Part shown: positions 56,687 through 64,000 of the stretch, piece by piece | Layout of the letters: each line of letters opens with the position of its first letter | How positions within the stretch are numbered: the stretch's first letter is position 1 | Source of the DNA: CAVSDF01 sp963726715 | GTDB lineage: Bacteria; Bacteroidota; Rhodothermia; Rhodothermales; BA12 | DNA: 64,000 bases | Assembly: GCA_963726715.1 (NCBI GenBank) | Contig: CAVSDF010000005.1 | Location: 248,001-312,000, forward strand | Reading direction: 5' to 3' | Notes under the pieces: model-generated | Told to the model about the DNA's origin: nothing | Databases searched by the model: none | The model's input: only the letters and a program-made list of their open reading frames with translations | Program-made: the position numbers and the translations under genes

Positions 56687-56741
56687 AGCGCTGCCCGGCT
56701 GACGCCCGGCGCCCTGAATCCGCCGCTCCAGACGCCTCCCG

Positions 56742-57251
56742 ATGCTCGCGCCGATCTTCTTCTTCCTGCTCGCCGCCGTCGCCATCGTGGCCGCGCTCGG
56801 GACGCTGCTCGCCCGCAACCCGGTCCACAGCGCCCTCTCGCTGATCCTGAACCTCTTCTGCGTCGCCGGCCTCTACCTGACGATGAACGCCGAGTTCATC
56901 GGCGTCGTGCAGGTGCTCGTCTACGCGGGGGCGATCATGGTGCTGTTCCTGTTCGTCATCATGCTGCTCAACCTCGACGAGCTGCCGGCGCTGCGCGAAC
57001 TCGACTGGCGCGTCGGCATCGCCTTCGCGGGCGGGACGGCGCTCCTCGCGCTCCTCACCTACGTCCTCGCGCGCGGTCTCGACGCCCTCCCCGAGATGAC
57101 CATCGGCGCAGGCGCCAACGCAACCGGCACCGCCCGCTCGGTCGCGTGGACGCTCTTCACCGTCTACGCGCTCCCGTTCGAGATCATCGGCCTGCTGCTG
57201 CTCGTCGCCACCATCGGCGCGGTGCTCCTCGCCAAGAAGCGATTCGTGTAA
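56742..57251 (+). CDS. nuoJ: NADH-quinone oxidoreductase subunit J
   Basis: Membrane subunit of respiratory complex I, 169 residues and five helices. NuoJ signatures are present: ARNPVHSALSLILNLFCVAGLYL in helix 2 and EFIGVVQVLVYAGAIMVLFLFVIMLLNL in helix 3, the helix that carries the pi-bulge in NuoJ. The last helix is PFEIIGLLLLVATIGAVLLAKK. It is the first complex I gene in this block; nuoA-I are not in the window, so the complex is encoded in at least two loci. nuoK follows after 115 bp. Confidence 0.94.
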   Translation: MLAPIFFFLLAAVAIVAALGTLLARNPVHSALSLILNLFCVAGLYLTMNAEFIGVVQVLVYAGAIMVLFLFVIMLLNLDELPALRELDWRVGIAFAGGTALLALLTYVLARGLDALPEMTIGAGANATGTARSVAWTLFTVYALPFEIIGLLLLVATIGAVLLAKKRFV

Positions 57252-57255
57252 GGGG

Positions 57256-57345
57256 GAAGATGATGGGGTATCGGTGATGGGGTAGTGGAACAGGACATCG
57301 GAAATCTGAGACTCCCATCCCCCATCCTCAATACCCACTCCCCGA
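57256..57345. repeat. GATGGGG/CCCCATC-type degenerate inverted repeat
   Basis: The left half carries GATGGGGTATCGGTGATGGG; the right half carries CCCATCCCCCATCC and CAATACCCACTCCCC. It resembles the region at 41283. Lies between nuoJ and nuoK, which normally abut. Confidence 0.4.
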
Positions 57346-57366
57346 TATCCGGCAATCAACCGATCC

Positions 57367-57672
57367 ATGGAAACGACCCTCAACTGGTACCTGTCGCTGA
57401 GCGCCGTGCTCTTCTCGATCGGCGTGCTCGGCGTGCTCGTCAAGCGCAACGCGATCGTGCTGCTGATGTCGGTCGAGCTGATGCTCAACGCCGTCAACCT
57501 GACGCTCGTCGCGCTCTCGCAGTCGATGGGCGACGTGAGCGGGCAGGTGCTCGTGTTCTTCGTGATGGCCGTCGCCGCCGCCGAAGCCGCCATCGGCCTC
57601 GCCCTCGTGATCGCGCTCTTCCGCCGCAAGGAGTCGGTCGACGTGACCGAGATCAACCTCTTCAAGTTCTGA
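57367..57672 (+). CDS. nuoK: NADH-quinone oxidoreductase subunit K
   Basis: Membrane subunit of complex I, 101 residues, three helices, the standard length. Conserved: LSAVLFSIGVLGVLVKRNAIVLLMSVELMLNAVNL with the membrane Glu of VELMLNAVN, and MAVAAAEAAIGLALVIALFR with the second membrane Glu. Both are part of the proton pathway in structures of complex I. ATG at 57367. nuoL follows 55 bp downstream. Confidence 0.96.
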   Translation: METTLNWYLSLSAVLFSIGVLGVLVKRNAIVLLMSVELMLNAVNLTLVALSQSMGDVSGQVLVFFVMAVAAAEAAIGLALVIALFRRKESVDVTEINLFKF

Positions 57673-57727
57673 GACGGCCGCTTCCGACCTCTCCCGAACT
57701 CCCCCGCTTCCGACCGCCGACTTCCGA

Positions 57728-59888
57728 ATGACGACCGAACGCGCGCTCCAACTCGTGCTGCTGCTCCCGCTCGCCGGGGCCATCGTGAACGGCATCGTGG
57801 GCCTCTTCGTGCCCGCGCTGCGCCGCAGCGAAGGCCTCGTGTCGGCCATCGGGACGGGCGCCGTCGCGCTCTCCTTCGCCCTCGCCGTCAGCCTCTTCCT
57901 CGGCTACGGCGGCGAGGCCGAGGTCGTGCGCTACTTCACGTGGATCAAGGCCGGCGGCCTGACCGTCGACTTCGCCTACCGCGTCGACAGCCTGAGCCTG
58001 CTGATGACGCTCATCATCACCGGCATCGGCACGCTCATCCACCTGTACTCGGCGGCCTACATGAAGGGGGACGGAGGCTTCTGGCGATTCTTCGCCTACC
58101 TCAACCTCTTCATCTTCGCCATGCTCAACCTGGTGCTCGGCGACAATTTGCCGGTGCTCTTCCTCGGGTGGGAAGGCGTCGGCGTGTGCTCGTACCTGCT
58201 CATCGGGTTCTGGTACACGGAGCTCAAGAACTCGGCGGCGGCGACCAAGGCGTTCGTCGTCAACCGCGTCGGCGACTTCGCCTTCCTGCTGGCGATGTTC
58301 ATCGTCTTCCGGCAGCTCGGCACGCTCGACTTCGGTCCGATCCTCGATTTCGCCCGCGCCACCGACCCGGCCTCGGTGCCGACATGGGTGCCGTGGGTCG
58401 TCGCCCTCATGTTCATCGGCGCGACCGGCAAGTCGGCGCAGATCCCGCTCTTCGTCTGGCTCCCCGACGCCATGGCCGGCCCGACGCCCGTCTCGGCGCT
58501 CATCCACGCCGCGACGATGGTGACGAGCGGCCTGTACCTGCTCGCCCGGCATGTCGCCCGTCGTCGTGCTCGCGCCGGGCGTGATGGAGGTCATCGCCGT
58601 CGTCGGCGCCCTCACCGCGCTCATGGCCGCGACGATCGCGATGACGCAGTACGACATCAAGAAGGTGCTCGCGTACTCGACCGTGAGCCAGCTCGGCTTC
58701 ATGTTCATGGCGGCGGGCGTCGGCGCGTTCTACGTCGCCATCTTCCACGTGATGACGCACGCCTTCTTCAAGGCCTGCCTCTTCCTCGGCTCCGGCTCCG
58801 TCATCCACGCGATGCACGACGTCGAGCACACGCTCTACCCGCACGCCCACGGGGCGCACGGGCACGACGATCACGGCCACGACGAGGCGCACGACAGTGC
58901 CGCCGAGGTGGTCTCAGGGATGCAGGCCGGGCACGGCACGGGCGGGTCTGAGACCCGCCCCTACGCATTGCCGTACGACGGCGCGTTCGACGCGCAGGAC
59001 ATGCGCACGATGGGCGGTCTCGCGCGGTTCATGCCCGCGACGAACCTCACCTTCCTGCTCGCCACGCTCGCCATCGCGGGCATTCCGCTCTTCTCGGGGT
59101 TCTTCTCGAAGGACGAGATCCTCTTCCGCGCCTTCGAGAGCGGCTCGAACGGCGTCGCCTCGTCGTGGCTCGTCTGGGGCGTCGGCATCGTGACGGCGCT
59201 CATGACGGCGATCTACATGACGCGCGCCTACGTGCTCACCTTCCGCGGGGCGCCGCGCTGGCCGAAGTCCGACACGGTGCACGCGCACGAGAGCCCGTGG
59301 CAGATGACGCTCCCGCTCTGGGTGCTCGCCGTTCTCGCCGTCGTCGGTGGCTTCATCGGCCTCCCGCCGGTGCTGCTGCACCTGTTCGGGCAGGAGCACG
59401 CGTGGATCCACCACTGGCTCGTCGGCGAAGCCGGGGCGCCGGTCGTCGATGTGCTCGACACGATGAAGGCGTCCGGCACCGCGCACCTCGCCTCCGAGGC
59501 CGTCGAGTGGGGACTGCTCGCGCTCGGCGCCGCCATCGCCATCGCGGGCGTCGGCCTCGCGTGGGTGTGGTACAACGGTCAGGGCCTCGCCTTCGACGAG
59601 AAGGTGCGCAGCGGCTTCGGCGGCCTCTACCGCCTCGCGGCTGACAAGTGGCGCTGGGACGAGATGTACGAGCGGATCGTCCGCCGTCCGCTCCTCGGCC
59701 GCTACGGCGCCGAGGCGATGGCCGATTTCGACCAGGGCGTGCTCGACGGCGCCGTCAACGGCGTCGCCAACAGCGCGCGCGCGTCCGGCTTCCGCCTGCG
59801 CATCCTGCAAAACGGCCTCGTGCAGAGCTACGCCCTCGCCATCGTCGTCGGCGTCATCCTCGTCGTCGGCCTGCTGATGTTCGCCTGA
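57728..59888 (+). CDS. nuoL: NADH-quinone oxidoreductase subunit L (one frameshift, His-rich insert)
   Basis: Antiporter-like subunit of complex I, about 720 residues. Proton-channel residues are readable: FLGWEGVGVCSYLLIGFWY with the membrane Glu, TGKSAQIPLFVWLPDAMAGP with Lys, and HVMTHAFFKACLFLGSGSVIH. An extra C at 58550 breaks the frame after GLYLLAR; the protein resumes MSPVVVLAPGVMEV. Between SVIHAMHDVEHT and AQDMRTMGGL lies an unusual insert of about 60 residues with a His/Asp run (HAHGAHGHDDHGHDEAHD), followed by GGSETRPY, the last encoded by a palindromic repeat. The C-terminal lateral helix region appears present. Confidence 0.92.
58940..58964. repeat. GGGCGGGTC palindrome, copy 3, in frame within nuoL
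   Basis: GGGCGGGTCT-G-AGACCCGCCC plus CTAC. Codons read GGC GGG TCT GAG ACC CGC CCC TAC (GGSETRPY). Same element as 23232 and 38139, which are intergenic. Confidence 0.88.
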
Positions 59889-59976
59889 CGCTGATGCGCC
59901 CGGCGCGCACGGCGTTGCTTCTTCGGCCCTCTGTGGCCTTCTTCTTTCGCGCCCTCCGGCCCCTGCGACCCTGTCG

Positions 59977-61585
59977 ATGCCGAACCTGATCTCGATCCTG
60001 ATCTTCCTGCCGCTCGTCGGCGCGGTCGCCGTGGCGCTTCTCAAGAGCGCGAACGCCGTCCGCTACACCGCCCTCGCGGTCACGGTGGCGACGTTCCTGC
60101 TCTCGATTCCGCTCTTCCTCGGCTTCGACCCGAACGCCGACGGGCCGCAGTTCGTCGAGCGCCTGCACTGGTTCTCGGCCTTCGACGTGTCGTACTTCGT
60201 CGGCGTCGACGGCATCAACCTGCTGCTCGTGATGCTGACGACGCTGCTCGGGCCGATCGTCGTGCTCGGCTCGTGGACGTACATCGGCAAGCAGCACGGC
60301 GCCTTCTACGCGCTCCTGCTCCTGCTCCAGAGCGGCGTGACGGGCGTGTTCACGTCGTTCGACGTGATGCTCTTCTACGTCTTCTTCGAGCTCACGCTGA
60401 TCCCGATGTACTTCATCATCGGCGTCTGGGGCTCGGAGAACCGCATCTATGCGGCGACGAAGTTCGTCATCTACACGCTCGTCGGGTCGCTGCTGATGCT
60501 CGTCGCGCTGCTGTGGCTCGGGTTCGCGGCGGGCGAGGCGGTCAACGGCGGCGTGTTCACGACCGACTACGTCAAGCTCCTCGAGTTCGTGCCGTCGGCG
60601 TCCGACCAGACGTGGCTCTTCCTGCTCTTCGCGCTCGCCTTCGCCATCAAGGTGCCGCTCTTCCCGTTCCACACGTGGCTCCCCGACGCCCACGTGCAGG
60701 CCCCGACGGGCGGCTCGGTGGTGCTCGCGGGGACGCTGCTGAAGATGGGCACCTACGGCCTGATCCGCTTCTGCATCCCGTTCTTCCCGCTCGCGGCCGA
60801 CCAACTGGGCGCTCGTCATCGCCGCGCTCGCGGTGATCGGCATCGTCTACGGCGCCCTCGTCGCCCGCGTGCAGCCGGACATGAAGAAGCTCGTCGCCTA
60901 CTCGTCGGTGAGCCACCTCGGGTTCGTCGTGCTCGGCATCTTCGCCTTCAACACGGTCGGCCTGCAGGGCGCGCTCATCCAGAACATCAACCACGGCATC
61001 TCGACGGGCGCGCTGTTCCTGATCGTCGGCTTCATGTACGAGCGCCGCCACTCGCGGCTGATGTCGGACTACGGCGGCGTGGCGAAGGTCGCGCCGGTGC
61101 TGACGTTCATGATGGTGATCTCGGTGATGGCGAGCGCGGGCCTGCCGGGCTTGAACGGCTTCGTCGGCGAGTTCATGATCCTGCTCGGCGCCTTCCAGAG
61201 CACCGTCATCGGACGTCCGCTGCTGATTGCCCTCGCCACGACCGGCGTGATTCTGGCCGCGATCTACCTGCTCTGGATGCTCTACCGCGTTTTCTTCGGG
61301 CCGGTCAAGGACGACCACATCGCCCACGAGATGCCCGACCTCGGCGCGCGCGAGATGGCGGCCCTCGTGCCGCTCGTCATCCTGATGATCGTGCTCGGCT
61401 TCCTGCCCGCGCCGTTCCTCGCCAAGCAGGAGCGCTCGGTCGCGCAGTACATCGAGATGGTGACGGCCAAGCGCAACGCCTCGCTCGGCGCTGCCGCCGC
61501 GCCCGGCGCGCTGCCGGTCGTCGGTTCGCCCGTCCCGCCGCCGCCCGCCGCCGTGACGACCGAGACAGAGTCCGAGGGGCTGTGA
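59977..61585 (+). CDS. nuoM: NADH-quinone oxidoreductase subunit M (one frameshift)
   Basis: Antiporter-like subunit of complex I, about 535 residues. Key parts: FYVFFELTLIPMYFIIGVWG with the essential Glu, FAIKVPLFPFHTWLPDAHVQAPTGGS with Lys and the HTWLPDAH motif, and SSVSHLGFVVLGIFAFN. One extra base at 60805 interrupts the frame after PLAADQ; the protein continues WALVIAALAVIGIVYG. The C-terminus ends in a Pro/Ala-rich hydrophilic tail (GSPVPPPPAAVTTETESEGL). The next gene is nhaD rather than nuoN. Confidence 0.93.
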
Positions 61586-61698
61586 TCCACCGACTGTGAC
61601 CGATTGACCGTGCCTGCCCGATTGTTCGTGACCCACCCGATGACGTTCTCCCGCCCGCCCGTGGCGCCCGCTCTCCATTCCGCCACCGCGTCCGCCGC

Positions 61699-63341
61699 GT
61701 GCTGGCGTTCGTGCTCGTGCTCGTGGCCCTCGCAGGCCTCGGTACCGCGCACCGCGCATCCGCTCAGACGACGGCTGCGCCCGTCGCCGCCGACAGCGCC
61801 ACGCTCTTCGCGCCGCCCGTCGACACGGCGTCGATGGCGGCGCCACGTGAGATGGGCGAGGTCGTGACGCCCGGAGCGGCGGAAGCGGGCGCGGCGGTGG
61901 CCGGGGAGCACGGAGACGACGCGCCGCCGCCGGTCTTCCTCGTCGTGCCGTTCGTCGCGATGCTGCTGCTCATCGCCACCGGGCCGGTGCTCTACCCGCA
62001 CCACTGGCACAAGCGCTATCCGGCGTACGCGCTCGGCCTCGGCCTCCTCGTGGCCGCGTACTACCTCGTCATCCTGGGCGACGGCACGCCGATCCTGCAC
62101 GCCGTCGAGGAATACACGTCGTTCATCGCCCTTCTGCTGGCGCTCTTCGTGGCCTCGGGCGGCATCCTGATTCAGACCGACATCGCGGGGACGCCGCGGG
62201 CCAACACGATCCTGCTGCTCGTCGGCGCCGTCCTCGCCAACGTGATCGGCACGACGGGCGCCTCGATGCTGCTCATCCGCCCGTACCTGCGGCTCAACAC
62301 CGGGCGCGTGCGGCCGTACCACGTCGTCTTCTTCATCTTCATCGTCTCCAACGTCGGTGGCGCGCTGACCCCGATCGGCGACCCGCCGCTGTTCCTCGGC
62401 TTCCTGCGCGGCGTGCCGTTCTTCTGGTCGCTCGAACACCTCTGGTACATCTGGCTGCCGACGATCCTCGTCATCGCCGCCGTCTTCTACGTCGTCGACA
62501 GCCGCAACAAGAAGGCGTCGGCGCGGTCGATTCTGCCGGAGGAGTGGATGGTGGACATCGACGAGAACCCGGCCGTTACGGTGCCCGCGGCGATTCCCGG
62601 CCCGACGCAGTTCCGCATCGTCGGTGGGCGCGGCGTGATCTGGCTGGTGCTGACGATTGCCGCCGTCTTCGTCGACCCGAACATCCTGCCGGGCCTCGTG
62701 CCCGACCTGCACGCGCTGCACATCCCGATCGGCGTGCGCGAAATCCTGCTCGTGGGCATCGCCTTCGGCGCCTACAAGACCGCCAACCCGCGCGCGCTCA
62801 AAGGCAACGGCTTCACGTTCGAGCCGATCAAGGAAGTCGCATGGCTCTTCATCGGCATCTTCCTGACGATGCAGCCCGCGCTGCGCCTCATCTCGGTCGC
62901 CGCGCAGGACTACGCGAGCGCGCCTCGACGCCGACGCACTTCTACTTCGGCACCGGCATGCTCTCGGCCGTGCTCGACAACGCGCCGACGTACCTGTCCT
63001 TCCTCGCCGCCGCGATGGCCAAGTTCGGCCTCAACATCGACAGCCTGGAGGCCGTCAAGACGATGGCCGAGGGGGCCGATAGCATCTCGTGGCACTACGT
63101 GCAGGCCATCTCGGTGGCCGCCGTGTTCTGGGGCGCCATGACGTACATCGGCAACGGCCCGAACTTCATGGTGAAGTCGATCGCCGAGTCGAGCGGCGTC
63201 GAGACGCCGTCGTTCTTCGGATACATCTTCCGCTACGCGCTCCCGGTGCTGATCCCGGTCTACATCGTCGTCTGGTTCGTCTTCTTCAGCGGCCACGTCA
63301 TGCACATCGCCGGGCCCGTGCCCGCGATCTTCAACCCCTGA
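61699..63341 (+). CDS. nhaD: NhaD-type Na+/H+ antiporter (one frameshift)
   Basis: Ion-transporter-superfamily antiporter of about 547 residues with 11-13 helices. An N-terminal hydrophobic segment resembling a signal peptide and an Ala/Thr-rich linker precede the core. Core motifs: TPRANTILLLVGAVLANVIGTTGASMLLIRPYLRLN, FIVSNVGGALTPIGDPPLFLGFLRG and FGTGMLSAVLDNAPTYLSF. One base appears missing near 62924 (after QDYASA) before STPTHFYFGTG. Lies between nuoM and pcd/nuoN, as reported for Rhodothermus marinus, where a Na+/H+ antiporter of this family is among the complex I genes. The GTG at 61699 is the only useful start in frame. Confidence 0.88.
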
Positions 63342-63348
63342 CGCGCCT

Positions 63349-63669
63349 GTGACCGCCGACCACGTGCCTTCCGCCCCGACCCTCGACGCCGCCGCGCTCG
63401 ACGCCCTTCGCGCCGATCTCGACGGCTGGCGCATCGCCGAGACGTCGCTCTCGCAGACGTTCCGGTTCGCCGACTTCCGCACCGCCGTCGCCTTCATCGT
63501 CCGCGTGGCCTTCGAGGCCGAGGCGATGAACCATCACCCCGAGCTCGAGAACGTCTACGACCGCGTGACCGTGCGCCTGCGCACCCACGACGCCGGAGAC
63601 CGCGTGACCGCCCTCGACGCCGACCTCGCCCGCCGCATCTCGGCCTGCGCCGACCTCTTCCGCTCCTGA
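63349..63669 (+). CDS. phhB: Pterin-4a-carbinolamine dehydratase (PCD/DCoH)
   Basis: 106-residue enzyme dehydrating 4a-hydroxytetrahydrobiopterin. The signature is complete: FRTAVAFIVRVAFEAEAMNHHPELENVYDRVTVRLRTHDAGDRVTALDADLARRI, with the His-His-Pro active-site block. The start is a GTG at 63349, 7 bp after the nhaD stop, and nuoN starts 5 bp after its own stop, so it is embedded in the operon. No pterin-dependent hydroxylase gene is nearby; some PCD-like proteins may act in Moco metabolism or otherwise. This neighbour order is also known from the R. marinus complex I region. Confidence 0.94.
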   Translation: MTADHVPSAPTLDAAALDALRADLDGWRIAETSLSQTFRFADFRTAVAFIVRVAFEAEAMNHHPELENVYDRVTVRLRTHDAGDRVTALDADLARRISACADLFRS

Positions 63670-63674
63670 CGCCC

Positions 63675-64000
63675 ATGCTGCCCGACTCGCTCGCCACCGG
63701 CGCAACCGCCGCCGCGTCGTACGTGGCTGGCTCTTTCGTAACTGGCACCTTCGCCATCGGAGGCGCCGACTTCCTCGCGTGCCTCTCGCTGGTTCTCGTC
63801 TCCGTCATCGGGCTCGTCGTGATCGCGTGGGACGCCTTCCGCAACGACAGCCCGGCCATCCCGTGGCTCACCGCGGGCACGTTCGGCCTCGGCCTCGTCT
63901 GGGAACTGACGCAGCTCGGCGCGCCCGCGGGCACCGCCTTCTACGGGCAGATGATGACGGGCGGGGCGGCGGCGCTCGTCAACGTCATCCTGCTCTTCTC
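63675..64000 (+). CDS. nuoN: NADH-quinone oxidoreductase subunit N, N-terminal part
   Basis: Open frame from the ATG at 63675 to the right edge (108 residues visible, no stop). Two or three membrane segments: FLACLSLVLVSVIGLVVIAWDAF, WLTAGTFGLGLVWEL and MTGGAAALVNVILLF. The sequence is too short for catalytic motifs, but position after nuoM, the segment pattern and the R. marinus-like order nuoM-nhaD-pcd-nuoN support NuoN. The name rests partly on context. Confidence 0.75.
   Translation, partial: MLPDSLATGATAAASYVAGSFVTGTFAIGGADFLACLSLVLVSVIGLVVIAWDAFRNDSPAIPWLTAGTFGLGLVWELTQLGAPAGTAFYGQMMTGGAAALVNVILLF

Noticed and set aside
61586..61698. Loss of nuoN from the complex I cluster
   Set aside because: A NuoN-like frame starts at 63675 after nhaD and pcd, so the gene is displaced rather than absent.

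Overview
The window is a strongly GC-rich bacterial chromosome segment whose gene content points to the Rhodothermota/Bacteroidota side, most likely a member of the Rhodothermales. Four things support this. A CotH protein ends in a Por-type (type IX secretion) sorting domain. There is a group II geranylgeranylglyceryl-phosphate synthase of the kind known from Bacteroidota. TANNTT-type boxes, resembling the Bacteroidota -7 element TAnnTTTG, precede many starts. An nhaD antiporter gene and a pterin-4a-carbinolamine dehydratase gene sit between nuoM and nuoN, as described for the complex I genes of Rhodothermus marinus. Species identity cannot be fixed from this window.

Layout. 0-11 kb: an AAA+ ATPase cut by the window edge, an RCC1-repeat lipoprotein, a DM13 protein, a DoxX-like membrane protein, an outer-membrane barrel protein, a LytS/LytTR two-component pair, a stand-alone DsbD N-terminal domain, UspA and YkvA. 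11-29 kb: a large VPS10/BNR-type secreted protein, an MFS exporter fused to a winged-helix domain, a corrinoid adenosyltransferase coupled to a GDSL-TPR protein, an M23 peptidase, a cysteine desulfurase, murA, a PLP decarboxylase, lgt and hisS. 29-45 kb: a sodium/solute symporter followed by a 7TM-HD (c-di-AMP phosphodiesterase-type) gene, a proline-catabolism aldehyde dehydrogenase with two small downstream genes, two sugar-ABC permeases, a TonB-C lipoprotein, PPK2, a Tat-exported amidase, a CBS protein, one tRNA-Met and a PIN toxin-antitoxin pair. 45-64 kb: CotH, DUF2911, two tandem TerC proteins, 3-methyladenine glycosylase, RDD and GlsB proteins, alaS, GGGPS, and a respiratory block nuoJ-K-L-M-nhaD-pcd-nuoN running off the right edge.

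Two genome-scale features stand out. First, gene gaps are seeded with several families of short palindromic repeats. One family has GTAG(A/G)G...CTAC ends and differing self-complementary cores. One is a CCTGTCAGGT-type dyad that repeatedly sits just 3' of genes as a terminator-like hairpin. One is a roughly 90-110 bp MITE-like element, two inverted copies of which bracket the GGGPS gene. One GTAG-type copy lies in frame inside nuoL, next to a His-rich insert. Second, about 27 apparent single-base indels interrupt otherwise well-conserved genes: 12 in the P5C dehydrogenase, 8 in the VPS10-like gene, two in alaS, and one each in nuoL, nuoM, nhaD, the DUF2911 gene and the barrel gene. Nearly all are +1. 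Consensus error is the simplest explanation, and the affected genes are annotated here as whole genes with the frame changes described.
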